A stretch of DNA of 57,939 bases from an uncultured Bermanella sp. (GCA_913058575.1 CAJXRF010000027.1:1-57939); one strand, 5' to 3'. Shown: positions 19,708-29,643, numbered from the stretch's first letter. The notes: generated by a model from the letters alone, not told the origin. A program made the numbers and translations.

Positions 19708-21936
19708 CTAAAAGGAGCGGATGGGTTTGATTAACTTGTCAACGGAATCTGGTTTGCTGAATAAAAAACCTTGAATATAGTCACAGCCTATGTCTTTTAG
19801 AAAATGATATTGCCCTTGGGTTTCGACGCCTTCGGCAATGGTTTTTAAATCTAGGTGCTTGGCTAAATCTACAATGGCCCGCACGATGTTTTTGTCATCA
19901 TTATCACTTTCTAAATGTCGGACAAAGGCTTGATCGACTTTCAATGTATCAATGGGAAATTGCTTTAAGTAACTTAAGGATGAATATCCGGTACCAAAAT
20001 CATCAATGGCCAATGCAAAGCCCATATTTTTTAATTTCTTCATGATTTCAATGCTGTGATCGGCATTTTCCATAATAAGGCTTTCAGTGATTTCCAATTC
20101 AATTTTACTGGGGTCGGCTTGGCTTTTCTCTAAGGTTTCTTGTAATTGAGTTAAGAAGTGTCGGTGTTGAAATTGGCGCGCTGAAATATTGATGGCCAAT
20201 TGAATATCTTGCTTGTTATCTAAAAAGCGTTTGGCCTGACTAAAGCCTTCCTCAATGACCCATTGGCCTATTTTAATAATGAGTCCTGTTTGTTCGGCCA
20301 CGGGTATAAACATACCAGGGCTAATCATTTTACCATCTTCTGCCACCCAACGAATCAGGGCCTCTGCACCTTTAACTTTTGTGCTGCCGGCATCGACCTT
20401 TGCTTGATAGTGCAAAAGAAATTGGTGGTGAGTTAAAGCGTTACGCAAGCCTTCCTCTATGGGGAGCCAGCTTTGTTCCGCTGCATGTAAATCTGGGTTA
20501 TAGGTATGCCAGCTGTCACCCACGCGAGTGGCATAATTTAAAGCAGCATTTCCATTGGTGATTAGGCTTCGAGCTGTTTGGCCATCATGTGGGTAGTGAC
20601 AGGTGCCTATGCTGAGATTTAAATAATACCTGTGTTTGTCAACACTCAAGGGGGCATCCATGGAGCCTTGAATGGCCGCGATTAAATCAGTGATATTATT
20701 CTCTTCACTTTCATCCAGTAAAATACAAAAAATCTCACCTTCAAGGCGAAAGGTTTGAATATGTTTTTGTAGGTTGCCGCAAAATGTTTGCAGCCTTTTT
20801 CCCATATGCTCAATGATTCGGTCACCAATGTCATAACCTTGGCTGGAGGTGATAAATTTAAATCGGTCAATGCTAATAAATAACGTGTAAAAGGGCCTAT
20901 TAAATTCAATTTTTTCATTCAGTGTATTTTCAAATTTTCGACGATTTGGCAAGCCGGTGTGAATGTCATGAAACGCTTGGTATTTAAGTTGCTCTTGGGC
21001 CTTTTTACGCTCGGTGATGTCTTCTATGTAAACATGACAGCTTTCTAAGTCAGGCAATAATGACAAACTGTAATGAAGATGATATTGAGCAATTTTATCT
21101 TCAAAATTGATGATGGTTTTATGTTCGCGTTGCCAGTTTCGCAACTTATTAATGAAATCATTGGGTAATAGCTGGGAAAGGTTTGGCTTGCCCCCTTGAA
21201 TTTTAATTAACAAATCTTCATAAGCGGGGTTACTGAATAGAATTTCCCCTTGCCAATTTAGGTTTAAAATAGGATTTGGGTTTCGCTCTGGAAACTTTGC
21301 CAAGGCGCGACGTTTAGCAGTTTTGCGAATGTTTGCCTGTGTATAAAACCCCACGAACATGGCCGCTAAAATAATAAAGGCGGTAAAAATAATCACCAAA
21401 CGGATGATGTTATCAATTTGTAGTTGAGTGTCTATTGCCCCTTGTTGGGCTTCATTTTGAATTTTTTGGGTGAGCATGAACAGAATGTTTTCTGCTTGTT
21501 GCCCGGTCTCTGTGAGTTTGGCTAATTCAAGGCGGGCCTGGTCCCAATCTACAGATTGCATGGCAAGATTTTTATCCAGGGTATGACTGATAGAGGTGAT
21601 TTCCGATTGAAGCCTAGGCAAGTACATAATATCACCGGCAAAACTTTCGCTGATGCTGCTTAGATACTTTTGAAATTCTTGCTCTTGTTTGAGGACTTTT
21701 GGCCAAATTATTTGGCGGTTTGTGGTGCTGTAATACTCATATAACAGTCTTTCATGTTCGGTTAATGACGCTCTAAAGCTTTTTATTAGGGCCAGTTTGG
21801 GCAGTTGAACAGTGACCAAATGACGCGTGGTGTCACCCACTTGCTTGCCTGACAGACTAATGACATAAGATAAAATGACGCCAGCTGTTAAGACTGTGAC
21901 AAAGCTAATCCAGATGCGCGTAGACAGGGTAAGCAA
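19708..21936 (-). CDS. Membrane c-di-GMP phosphodiesterase: sensor-PAS-degenerate GGDEF-EAL
   Basis: A 742-residue receptor. A first transmembrane helix (residues 7-28), a periplasmic helical sensor, a second helix near 178-200, a PAS-like segment (PNPILNLNWQGEILFSNPAY), then GGDEF and EAL domains. The GGDEF signature has become EGEIF, so cyclase activity is unlikely. The EAL domain keeps GAEALIRW, the Asn of NISARQ, LEITES, DDFGTGYSS and IAEGVET, so c-di-GMP cleavage is expected, perhaps with the GGDEF half acting as a GTP sensor. The start codon is TTG, since no ATG precedes the first helix. It is divergent from the RND exporter operon. Confidence 0.88.
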   Translation of the reverse strand: MLTLSTRIWISFVTVLTAGVILSYVISLSGKQVGDTTRHLVTVQLPKLALIKSFRASLTEHERLLYEYYSTTNRQIIWPKVLKQEQEFQKYLSSISESFAGDIMYLPRLQSEITSISHTLDKNLAMQSVDWDQARLELAKLTETGQQAENILFMLTQKIQNEAQQGAIDTQLQIDNIIRLVIIFTAFIILAAMFVGFYTQANIRKTAKRRALAKFPERNPNPILNLNWQGEILFSNPAYEDLLIKIQGGKPNLSQLLPNDFINKLRNWQREHKTIINFEDKIAQYHLHYSLSLLPDLESCHVYIEDITERKKAQEQLKYQAFHDIHTGLPNRRKFENTLNEKIEFNRPFYTLFISIDRFKFITSSQGYDIGDRIIEHMGKRLQTFCGNLQKHIQTFRLEGEIFCILLDESEENNITDLIAAIQGSMDAPLSVDKHRYYLNLSIGTCHYPHDGQTARSLITNGNAALNYATRVGDSWHTYNPDLHAAEQSWLPIEEGLRNALTHHQFLLHYQAKVDAGSTKVKGAEALIRWVAEDGKMISPGMFIPVAEQTGLIIKIGQWVIEEGFSQAKRFLDNKQDIQLAINISARQFQHRHFLTQLQETLEKSQADPSKIELEITESLIMENADHSIEIMKKLKNMGFALAIDDFGTGYSSLSYLKQFPIDTLKVDQAFVRHLESDNDDKNIVRAIVDLAKHLDLKTIAEGVETQGQYHFLKDIGCDYIQGFLFSKPDSVDKLIKPIRSF

Positions 21937-22107
21937 GGTAGGCTCTCAATTTTTACTTTACATGCTTTTAGCATAGCCAATAAATAGCAGGCCATAACCG
22001 GAAATAGACTTAAATCAAGGTGGGTTAGCTTGGTACCCAGCTTGGCTTCCGGCTGATTATCTGGCGAGCTATACTTGAATTGGCCAAGTAGATTCAGGAA
22101 GAAACAC

Positions 22108-24696
22108 GTGCAACGACTAATAGCAGCTCTTAACGGCTTTTTTGAACAGGCGCCAGCTCGGCTTTTGCCTTGGCGGTATTGGGTGTTAGTGGTGTTTTTG
22201 TGCTCAACTGGTTATATGACCCACTTGATGATGACCCGCTTTCAGATGGATATGTCTCTTGAAAGTTGGTTTCAAAGCGATGACCCTGCAAAGGTGAGTT
22301 TAGATCGCTTTAGGAAAACCTTTGGCAGTGATGATGGTGTATACCTTGTATACGAGGCTCATGATAAAGACGTATTCTCAGAGACATCCATTAATACCCT
22401 TAAAACCCTCATAACAGAGTTAGAGCAAGCACGCTCTAACCCCCTTGATTCCCATTCACCTAAAGCATCTCAAAGCCAGCTTAGCCGTATTCAACGTATC
22501 GATAGCCTCTACAATGCGCGTTATCAATTAGCTACGGGAGACACGCTCATATCTCGAAAACTGCTCAGTGATGACTTTCCTAATACATCTAAGGAGCGAG
22601 AAGCTCGGCGTGAAATTGCCCTTTCACAAGACAGTTTTAAGTTGGCTTATTTCTCAAAGGACTATCGTTTTGGCGGAATTCGTTTGAAGACCGATTTTGG
22701 TACACAAATTATTCAGCCTGAAGCACAACAGGACAACTCGCCCCAAGTGGATTTTTTATTAGAAGATGATTTCATCGTGGAAGGAGCCTTAACGACAGAC
22801 ATAAACCAGATTTCTAATGATATTGTCTATCAGCCCATGCAAATGGATGAATACCTGTCTTTCATGGAGGACCTGCGTGCCATAACTGGCCAAGCTAAAT
22901 ACCAGCACTTTTCATTTTATTACACTGGCAATGCTCCCATGATGGAATTTGCCATGCATTCAATGGGTCAAGCTGGCACCTTAATGGGCATTATGGTGCT
23001 GATCGTTATGTTGTTGTTATGGTTTTTATTTAGAAGTTTAAGTGCGGTCATTTGGCCCATATTGGTCGTAATCGCTAGTGCTTTTTGGAGCATAGGCTTA
23101 GCCAGTTTGTTAGGGGTCACTTTGTCTAATATGGTCACGCTGACTTTTATGTTAATTTTTGCAGTAGGCATTGCCGATTGTGTTCATGTACTCAGTGCTT
23201 ATATATCTAATCGCCATGAAAACATGAATCACTTTGATGCCATGTCTTATGCATATCGTAAAACGGGTGTGCCTATTTTTCTAACGTCCGTCACGACCAT
23301 GTGTGGCATGTTGGCATTGACGGTGTCTGATATTCCGCAAATCTCTGTATTTGCGATTACTTCTGCCATTGGTGTGATGATGGCATTTTCTTTAACGGTG
23401 TTTGTTTTACCTGTGCTATTGGATATTTGGCACCCCATTACAGAAAAACAGTTTAATAGTCACAGTAAAAATAAAAAACATTGGTTGGCTCCACTATTAA
23501 ATAATATTCCAAGTTGGGTGAGATCTCGCTCTAAATTGATAGTAGCCAGTTATTTAGGCATATTTTTATTGTTTTTATTTGGCACCAGCCAAGTAAAAGT
23601 GGACAGTAATTTTGCCGAACTAACCAAAGAAGGCAGTACTATCCGTGTGACTTATGAACTGGTAGATACCCATATGATGGGGGGGCAGAACCTTGAAATT
23701 ATGATGAGCTTCTCTAAGGAGAATGCCCTAAAAGACCCTAGAGTGCTAAAAGCTGTGGCTTCATTGCAAAAACAAATTGAAAGACAGTACAGCGAATATG
23801 TGGTCAAAACCTTCTCCCTAGCCGACTTTGTTAAAGAAACACATATGGTCATGAATGAAGGGCGTAAAGAATTTAAAACCATCCCTGATGACCCTTTACT
23901 TAGTGCGCAGTTATTGTATTTATTTGATAGTGCCAACTCAGAAGATAGGCGTATTTTGGTGAATGATGATTACACCCAAAGTCATATCAGTATTCAGCTT
24001 CGTAACGCAGGCTCCTACGAATATACCGAATTTTTCAATGATGTTAGAAAAGACATTAATGACCACTTCTTTCAGATAGAAAATATATACCCTGAGTTAG
24101 ATATTAATGTAACCGGTTCATTAGCATTAATGATGGAGTTAATAGACCACATAAGTTGGACACAAATTAAAAGTTTTAGCTTTGCCTTGTTAATTATCAC
24201 TTTACTGATGATGGTGACTTTAGGTTCTTTTCAAGGGGGCTTAATCAGTATGTTGCCCAATTTGTTACCGGCTTTTTTCACCTTTGGATTATTGGGCTTA
24301 TTAGGCATTCCTTTAGATACGGACACGTTGATTATTGCCCCACTTATTATTGGTATTGCGGTGGATGATACCATTCATTTTTTAGCTCATTATCGCGACG
24401 CTTGGTATGAAAGCGGTGATGTTGAAAAAGCCTTGGCCAACACCATTCAGGAAGTGGGGCAGGCGGTAACATTCACCACGTTAATATTGGGCTTGGGGTT
24501 TTCTATGTTGGCTTTTAGTGATTATTTAGGCATGGCAAAAACCGGTATATTCGGCTCTTTAGCTATTTTTGTGGCTCTGTCATCAGACTTACTGTTGCTG
24601 CCAGCGCTTATTCAATTAATTAAACCCGATTTAGGCCGTAAAAAGTTTATTAATAAAACCCAGTGCGCCAATGAGCAATCAGGAGCCGTTAAATGA
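22108..24696 (+). CDS. MMPL/RND superfamily exporter (HAE3-like)
   Basis: About 862 residues in the RND layout with two six-helix repeats: a first helix near the N-terminus, a periplasmic loop, helices around 280-460, a second loop, and helices from about 690. The family is that of HpnN/MMPL lipid exporters rather than AcrB. The GTG at 22108 is chosen because AGGAAG lies 6 bases before it; an in-frame TTG at 22075 lacks a site. A -10-like TATACT sits at 22070. The next gene overlaps by 4 bases (ATGA), so the three genes are translationally coupled. The cargo is unknown; a lipid is the family-based guess. Confidence 0.88.
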   Translation: MQRLIAALNGFFEQAPARLLPWRYWVLVVFLCSTGYMTHLMMTRFQMDMSLESWFQSDDPAKVSLDRFRKTFGSDDGVYLVYEAHDKDVFSETSINTLKTLITELEQARSNPLDSHSPKASQSQLSRIQRIDSLYNARYQLATGDTLISRKLLSDDFPNTSKEREARREIALSQDSFKLAYFSKDYRFGGIRLKTDFGTQIIQPEAQQDNSPQVDFLLEDDFIVEGALTTDINQISNDIVYQPMQMDEYLSFMEDLRAITGQAKYQHFSFYYTGNAPMMEFAMHSMGQAGTLMGIMVLIVMLLLWFLFRSLSAVIWPILVVIASAFWSIGLASLLGVTLSNMVTLTFMLIFAVGIADCVHVLSAYISNRHENMNHFDAMSYAYRKTGVPIFLTSVTTMCGMLALTVSDIPQISVFAITSAIGVMMAFSLTVFVLPVLLDIWHPITEKQFNSHSKNKKHWLAPLLNNIPSWVRSRSKLIVASYLGIFLLFLFGTSQVKVDSNFAELTKEGSTIRVTYELVDTHMMGGQNLEIMMSFSKENALKDPRVLKAVASLQKQIERQYSEYVVKTFSLADFVKETHMVMNEGRKEFKTIPDDPLLSAQLLYLFDSANSEDRRILVNDDYTQSHISIQLRNAGSYEYTEFFNDVRKDINDHFFQIENIYPELDINVTGSLALMMELIDHISWTQIKSFSFALLIITLLMMVTLGSFQGGLISMLPNLLPAFFTFGLLGLLGIPLDTDTLIIAPLIIGIAVDDTIHFLAHYRDAWYESGDVEKALANTIQEVGQAVTFTTLILGLGFSMLAFSDYLGMAKTGIFGSLAIFVALSSDLLLLPALIQLIKPDLGRKKFINKTQCANEQSGAVK

Positions 24697-25601
24697 CCAG
24701 ACCATTCATATGCTGTGCTGGTTACTTATTAAGGTTTACAGTCTTAATGGGGCTTTCTTTACAAGCATTAATAGCCATGCCGTTAATGAGTGCGGAAGCC
24801 ATAATGGAGAAAATGGATACCCAGCAGCGTTTGGTAAGTCATGGCACGTTTTCTTTGTCTCAAATTTCTACTTGCCCATTTTCGAGTAACAATAAAAAAA
24901 TAGTGTGTACGAAAAGTCCTAGGGTAAAGCTTATGGAGTCGGTTTCTAAGCAATATGGTGAACACAAAAAAGACAGTAAAAGCATGTCTATTTTGTTAAA
25001 GCCAGCCAGTGAAAAAGGCATTGGTATGCTGAGTTACAGTTACGATGACGCTAAAAAAGACAGCGAATCGTGGTTGTACTTATCTGCCTTGGGCAAGGTA
25101 AAACGAATTGCCAGTGGTGCCAGTGAAGACCAAGAACCCACTGCGATTTTTGGGTCAGAATTCAGTACTGAAGATATGGAAAGTGGTAAAACCCATGAGT
25201 ACACCTATAAAATTTTACAACAGGGCTTATATGGTAAACGCCAAGTATGGGTAATTGAATCAATACCGATTGCCAGTCGACTCCCTAAAACTCATTACAG
25301 TAAATTATTGTTTTGGGTGGATAAAGAGCGTTTTATACCGCTAAAAATTCAAACCTATGATAAACGAGGTGCCCTATATAAGCGCTTATCGTTCAAAGAT
25401 ATCGTTAATTTAAAGGATTTTTGGATAGCCAAGGATGTAACGGTACTGAATTTAAAAACCCAAAGATTATCTAATATGAAAACTCAAAATATTGCCCTGA
25501 ATGTTAAGGTGCTAGATGAGTTTTTAACACAGCGCACACTGACCGACTTTGCATTTCGTGAAAAACACCTTACTCAGCTGCGCGAGCAGGTTCAGAAGTG
25601 A
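24693..25601 (+). CDS. Periplasmic LolA-like outer-membrane lipoprotein-sorting protein
   Basis: A 302-residue protein with an N-terminal signal and a beta-rich body resembling the outer-membrane lipoprotein-sorting (LolA-like) family that accompanies MMPL/RND exporters (WLYLSALGKVKRIASGASED, FWVDKERFIPLKIQTYDKRG). It probably carries a hydrophobic cargo across the periplasm from the pump encoded upstream. It overlaps the upstream gene by 4 bases and the downstream gene by 4 bases (GTGA). It is longer than housekeeping LolA (about 180 mature residues) and belongs to a different subfamily. Confidence 0.82.
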   Translation: MTRPFICCAGYLLRFTVLMGLSLQALIAMPLMSAEAIMEKMDTQQRLVSHGTFSLSQISTCPFSSNNKKIVCTKSPRVKLMESVSKQYGEHKKDSKSMSILLKPASEKGIGMLSYSYDDAKKDSESWLYLSALGKVKRIASGASEDQEPTAIFGSEFSTEDMESGKTHEYTYKILQQGLYGKRQVWVIESIPIASRLPKTHYSKLLFWVDKERFIPLKIQTYDKRGALYKRLSFKDIVNLKDFWIAKDVTVLNLKTQRLSNMKTQNIALNVKVLDEFLTQRTLTDFAFREKHLTQLREQVQK

Positions 25602-26875
25602 AAAAATGGAACGGCTTTTCATTAAAGGTTATTTTGATTTTCTCTCTTGTTAGCCCCCATTTAATTGTAAACGCTCAAATTGATGAAGTGGGCTACCTAG
25701 ACAATGCTAATCATGAAAACCTATTGGGCAACGACACTGATATCAACGACTTTGAAACACCTACGGGCGTTGTAAAAGAGTCCAGTGACTTGGCACCTAG
25801 TAATTGGTTACAAGGTTTTAAAAGCCAATTTAAGCATGATATTACTAAAGCTCAGGCGGCAGGTGATATTGAACGCAGTCAGTTTGGAATTGAATATCAG
25901 GGCAGTGTTGCCTCTGGTTGGTTTATGAATTTCAAATCGTTTTATCGCTATTATGGGAGTGAAGATATTCTTGCCAAAGATCGCGGTGGTGCCTATGGGC
26001 GCAAAGAGATACAGCGACTTTGGTTTCAATATAGCCAAAACCAATGTGCCCATACGATAGGTCGCCAGGTGCTCGTTTGGGGAGAGGTGGATGGTACTTT
26101 TAGTGTTGATGTGGTTTCGCCATTGGATTTTAGTGAGCAGCTTTTTACTGATTATGATGAGGTTCGCGTCGCGCAAGATATGTGGGTAATGGATTGCTAC
26201 TTAGGAAATGTGCAAACACAATTTTTTGTCTCCCATGAAAGTAAAACCCATGTTTTTCCTGAAAAAAATATCTACCCAGATAAAGGTCATGAGGAATGGG
26301 GTGGGCGTATTAAGTTATCTTTAACTGGTTTGGATTTAACCTTAATGGTGGCCCAGCTGGAAAGTAATATACCTGTGATCAATGATCAGACATTTAAATT
26401 CGAATCTAACCAATATCAATTGTTAGGAGCCAGTTTTTCAAAAGCCCATGGTCGCTTATTAATGAATGGTGATATGGCTTATAAAACCAAGCAGGTCAAT
26501 GGAGTGTTAGCGGAGCCATCTGACACTGTTGACGTGGCTTTGGGGGTGGAATACACCTTGGTAGACAATCAACATTTTAGTGCAGGTATGTGGCAGGTTA
26601 GATCCCTAGAAGATGAAAAAAATCATAGACCTTTGCTCATGACAGTTGGCTGGAATCAAAATTATTTACACGATGAGCTCGCCATGAGTTTATTGTCTAA
26701 TTTTTCTCAACAGTCTGAATTTCAGAGCATAACAGTGCTGGCAGCCTACAAACTAACGGATATTGTTACCCTGTCTAGTGCTGTGAGTTTTGCTAATCGC
26801 AATGAAAAAGATTTTAGTGAACTACAAGTACCAGCCAAACAAGCTTGGTCGGTTTCCATTAAAATGGAAATTTAA
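25598..26875 (+). CDS. Outer-membrane beta-barrel protein of the RND exporter operon
   Basis: A 425-residue exported protein with a GTG start overlapping the previous gene. The leader (MKKWNGFSLKVILIFSLV, ending near NAQ) is a signal peptide. Many alternating, aromatic-ended strands (GWFMNFKSFYRYYG, RLWFQYSQ, VSIKMEI at the C-terminus) indicate a beta-barrel. It resembles the DUF1302-type proteins that accompany MMPL pumps, but I cannot place it exactly. Together with the pump and the LolA-like protein it would complete an envelope-spanning route. A hairpin at 26910-26943 follows. Confidence 0.72.
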   Translation: MKKWNGFSLKVILIFSLVSPHLIVNAQIDEVGYLDNANHENLLGNDTDINDFETPTGVVKESSDLAPSNWLQGFKSQFKHDITKAQAAGDIERSQFGIEYQGSVASGWFMNFKSFYRYYGSEDILAKDRGGAYGRKEIQRLWFQYSQNQCAHTIGRQVLVWGEVDGTFSVDVVSPLDFSEQLFTDYDEVRVAQDMWVMDCYLGNVQTQFFVSHESKTHVFPEKNIYPDKGHEEWGGRIKLSLTGLDLTLMVAQLESNIPVINDQTFKFESNQYQLLGASFSKAHGRLLMNGDMAYKTKQVNGVLAEPSDTVDVALGVEYTLVDNQHFSAGMWQVRSLEDEKNHRPLLMTVGWNQNYLHDELAMSLLSNFSQQSEFQSITVLAAYKLTDIVTLSSAVSFANRNEKDFSELQVPAKQAWSVSIKMEI

Positions 26876-26909
26876 AAGCAGATAATTTAGGGAAGTGATA
26901 AATCGGTAA

Positions 26910-26943
26910 GATCGTGCAGATCTGATTTTAAAAGTGCACGATC
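26910..26943. terminator. Hairpin between convergent barrel and DUF962 genes
   Basis: GATCGTGCA (26910-26918) pairs with TGCACGATC (26935-26943), with a 16-base A/T-rich loop. No clear T-run follows. Confidence 0.5.
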
Positions 26944-26958
26944 CTATGTTAATAACGA

Positions 26959-27432
26959 TTAATATTTGAAACCCAATTTTTGGTAAATAAAGGACATAAG
27001 CCAAGCGGGACCAATCATTAAATATTGAACATCTTTAAAGAACGAAGGTTTTTTTCCTTCCACTTCATGACCGTAAAACTGAAATGCCCACAAAATAACA
27101 AACGCAACGGCGGAAGATATCACAAGGTATCCGTTAAATGCGCTATCAAACGCCACCACACTGAGATAGCACAGAGTGGTGAAAACGGTCATTCCAATGG
27201 TCAGAGAGAAAGATAATCGTAAATAAAACAACACGGTCAATACGATTGAAATACTGGCCCAGTTTAAGTGTTCAGACACTTGTGCAAAGCTTTGCGGAGT
27301 GGGAATCGCATAAATAAATGCGGTTACGGTCCAAAAAATTAATGGTACGCAGACCCAGTGAATTAGCTTGTTGGTTTTGTTTTGGTGGCTTTCACCGTAT
27401 TCATCTAGCCATGTTTGAATGCTTTTAGACAT
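26959..27432 (-). CDS. DUF962 (Mpo1-like) membrane protein
   Basis: About 157 residues with several hydrophobic helices. The N-terminal motif YGESHQNKTNKLIHWVCVP and C-terminal FFKDVQYLMIGPAWLM are the DUF962 signatures. The yeast member Mpo1 is an iron-dependent dioxygenase that alpha-oxidises 2-hydroxy fatty acids; the conserved His in H-N-K...H-W fits that chemistry. I prefer the ATG at 27432 because GGAG lies just upstream, though 27444 is possible. In bacteria the role is not established. It is convergent with the exporter operon. Confidence 0.82.
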   Translation of the reverse strand: MSKSIQTWLDEYGESHQNKTNKLIHWVCVPLIFWTVTAFIYAIPTPQSFAQVSEHLNWASISIVLTVLFYLRLSFSLTIGMTVFTTLCYLSVVAFDSAFNGYLVISSAVAFVILWAFQFYGHEVEGKKPSFFKDVQYLMIGPAWLMSFIYQKLGFKY

Positions 27433-27620
27433 GTCTTGCTCCATCGCCCATTAATCTTTTTATTAAGCTTACGATACCAAAACGGTTATTTATAGCATTG
27501 TTTATTCGTGCCTATTGGATTGACCTTGCGTGCCAAATAGGTCCTAATTGCATTCGAGGTGCCTTAACGTACCAAGGTTCCCCCTTAAGATTTTTCATCA
27601 TTACTGGGTTTAGCGAATAT

Positions 27621-28628
27621 CTTATGGATTCTGCTTATAAGCGTGTCTCGATACACTGGATTAAAGGAATTTTGTCTGCGGCAGAATCCCTAGGTATCAG
27701 TGCGGATGATATCTTGTCCAATTTGGATTTTTCACTTGATTTAAAAAATAATAAGCCCGCTTATTTGTCTCTCGATCAGACTCAGGAGATTTGGGCTCAG
27801 GCTGAATCATTGAGCGGTCATGACTTTTTTGGATTGCGCATGGGCCAAAGAGGGCGGCCTTCTTATTTCCATGCGGCGGCCTATGTCACCATGACCAGCC
27901 AAAATCTTAAAAGTGCTTTTGAAAATTTCACTCGTTACATGCCATTGGTGAGTGAAGGGGCCAGTCTTGAACTTTCTTACGAGGCCGACAAAGTTTGGTT
28001 ACGCTTTACCCCAAAACCTGACAGCACCCCTTTTAGCCGTCATCAACATGAATCGGTTATGGCTTTGTTATTGGCTTTTAGTAACTGGATGGTAGGGGAT
28101 AATAATATCGCACCCTCTAATGTATTTTTTACACATGAAGCGGGTCCTGATTTAAATGAATACCAAAAAGTTTTTGGGCTTAAACCTAAATTTAGTCAAA
28201 GCTTTACTGGGATACAGTTTCCAAAAGAGATGTTGATGCAGGCATTAATTGAAAGTGATGTGGGTTTAAATCAGGTTCATAGGGAGCACGCCGACCAGTT
28301 GTTAGAAGCTCATTTAAATACCAGCTGGAAAGTTAAAGTCGTTCAAATAATTGTTGAGGCGGGGGACTTTAATTTAAACCGCGAGCAGGTGGCGCAGCGT
28401 TTGAATATTAGCACTCGCACCCTGCAACGCCGCCTTCATGAAGAGGGCAGCAGTTTTTTAGAATTAATGGATGCTCAGCGTAAACAAAAAGCCCAATACC
28501 TTATTTGCCAGACCCAAAAAAGCTTAAAAGAAGTGGCATTAGATTTAGGGTTTTCAGAATCCTCTACTTTTTATCGGGCCTGTCATCGTTGGTTTGACTC
28601 ACCTCCCAATGCCATGCGTGAAAAATAA
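27621..28628 (+). CDS. AraC-family transcriptional regulator (OruR/ArgR-like)
   Basis: About 335 residues. An N-terminal ligand domain of the Arabinose_bd type (about residues 15-200, RVSIHWIKGILSAAESLGIS) is followed by a C-terminal double helix-turn-helix (NREQVAQRLNISTRTLQRRL and EVALDLGFSESSTFYRACHR). The frame is open upstream to a TTG at 27498, but the ATG at 27621 gives the usual family length. The target and inducer are unknown. The gene is divergent from the DUF962 gene and convergent with the LysR gene. Members often control fatty-acid or amino-acid catabolism. Confidence 0.88.
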   Translation, partial: LMDSAYKRVSIHWIKGILSAAESLGISADDILSNLDFSLDLKNNKPAYLSLDQTQEIWAQAESLSGHDFFGLRMGQRGRPSYFHAAAYVTMTSQNLKSAFENFTRYMPLVSEGASLELSYEADKVWLRFTPKPDSTPFSRHQHESVMALLLAFSNWMVGDNNIAPSNVFFTHEAGPDLNEYQKVFGLKPKFSQSFTGIQFPKEMLMQALIESDVGLNQVHREHADQLLEAHLNTSWKVKVVQIIVEAGDFNLNREQVAQRLNISTRTLQRRLHEEGSSFLELMDAQRKQKAQYLICQTQKSLKEVALDLGFSESSTFYRACHRWFDSPPNAMREK

Positions 28629-28655
28629 TGGTTCTAGATTGAAGAGCCATTATTT
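28623..28655. terminator. Bidirectional hairpin between the araC-type and lysR-type genes
   Basis: A 13-base stem (28623-28635 with 28643-28655, one G-U pair) that spans the TAA stop of the AraC-type gene. The T-rich flanks on both sides suit termination of both convergent genes. Confidence 0.72.
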
Positions 28656-28669
28656 AGAAATTGCTTATA

Positions 28670-29578
28670 TCAAGTGGTTATCCATTTGCTAAACGTGTTG
28701 TTAATGAAATCTCTAAACCAAACATTGGCAGGGTCCGTATCTCTGTTTTGGTGCCAGTATAAATGCATGTCTATGTTGCCGCTTTTAAACGGTAATGCAT
28801 GCATTTCAATATTATCAAAGTGTTGGAGTAAAACCTGAGCATAATGTTTGGGCATGGTTAACACTAAGTCGGTATTGTTTACCACTTGGCAAGCGGCGTA
28901 ATAATGCTGACAGCGCAGGGAAATATCTCGTTCAAGCCCTAATGTGGTGAGGGCATAGTCGACTAAATTGGGACCACTGGCACGGGTACTGACTAAAATA
29001 TGTTTGGCTTTTAAGTATTGGCTTTCGTTAATGGCAGAGCCTATTTTATGACGACTTTTATTGGTCAGAATGACCAGTTCATCTTCAATTAACTTGCGAT
29101 GCATAATGTTTTCTTGCTTGGGTAAAAGAATATCCACTGCAAAGTCTACTTCACCACTGGCTAATTTCTGTGCCATTTCCTTACGTTCTATTCTAACGCT
29201 AGACAATCTTACTTTGGGGGCTTGTTCATCTAACAATTGAACCATGGGGGGCAGCATGGTGGATTCAATGATGTCTCGCATGGCCAAACAATAAGTTTTG
29301 TCACTGATGGATGCGTCAAATACATGAGCTTGCTGAAGCGCGCTGGTCAGTTGCTTTAAGGCCGTTTGTACCTCGGGCATGAGTTTTTGTGCCATGGGCG
29401 TGGGACGCATTCGGTGGCCGTGGCGGACAAATAATGGGTCGCCTAAGCGCTCTCTCAGGCGGGATAACGCATGACTTATGGCAGGTTGGGTTAAATTTAG
29501 GCGTTTGCCAGCCTGAGTGAGGCTGCCTTCGGTGTAAATGGCCTCAAAAACCGTAAATAAGTTCAGATCTATCTTCAT
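28670..29578 (-). CDS. LysR-family transcriptional regulator
   Basis: A 302-residue regulator. The helix-turn-helix covers residues 4-60 (FEAIYTEGSLTQAGKRLNLTQPAISHALSRL); a periplasmic-binding-type effector domain follows. It is divergent from the acyl-CoA dehydrogenase operon, with 153 bases between the starts. That gap contains a T-N11-A-type inverted repeat, so it probably regulates that operon and itself, with an acyl-CoA or hydroxy-acid signal as the guess. AAGGGG precedes the ATG. Confidence 0.92.
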   Translation of the reverse strand: MKIDLNLFTVFEAIYTEGSLTQAGKRLNLTQPAISHALSRLRERLGDPLFVRHGHRMRPTPMAQKLMPEVQTALKQLTSALQQAHVFDASISDKTYCLAMRDIIESTMLPPMVQLLDEQAPKVRLSSVRIERKEMAQKLASGEVDFAVDILLPKQENIMHRKLIEDELVILTNKSRHKIGSAINESQYLKAKHILVSTRASGPNLVDYALTTLGLERDISLRCQHYYAACQVVNNTDLVLTMPKHYAQVLLQHFDNIEMHALPFKSGNIDMHLYWHQNRDTDPANVWFRDFINNTFSKWITT

Positions 29579-29643
29579 TTTGAGCCCCTTAAGTCTGCAT
29601 ATTGCGCCACATCATACTATTAAATTATCTAATGGCTAGAGAT

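Noticed and set aside
24671-24889. 72-codon plus-strand frame across the exporter/LolA-like gene junction
   Set aside because: It overlaps two well-supported genes in another frame and has no independent support.
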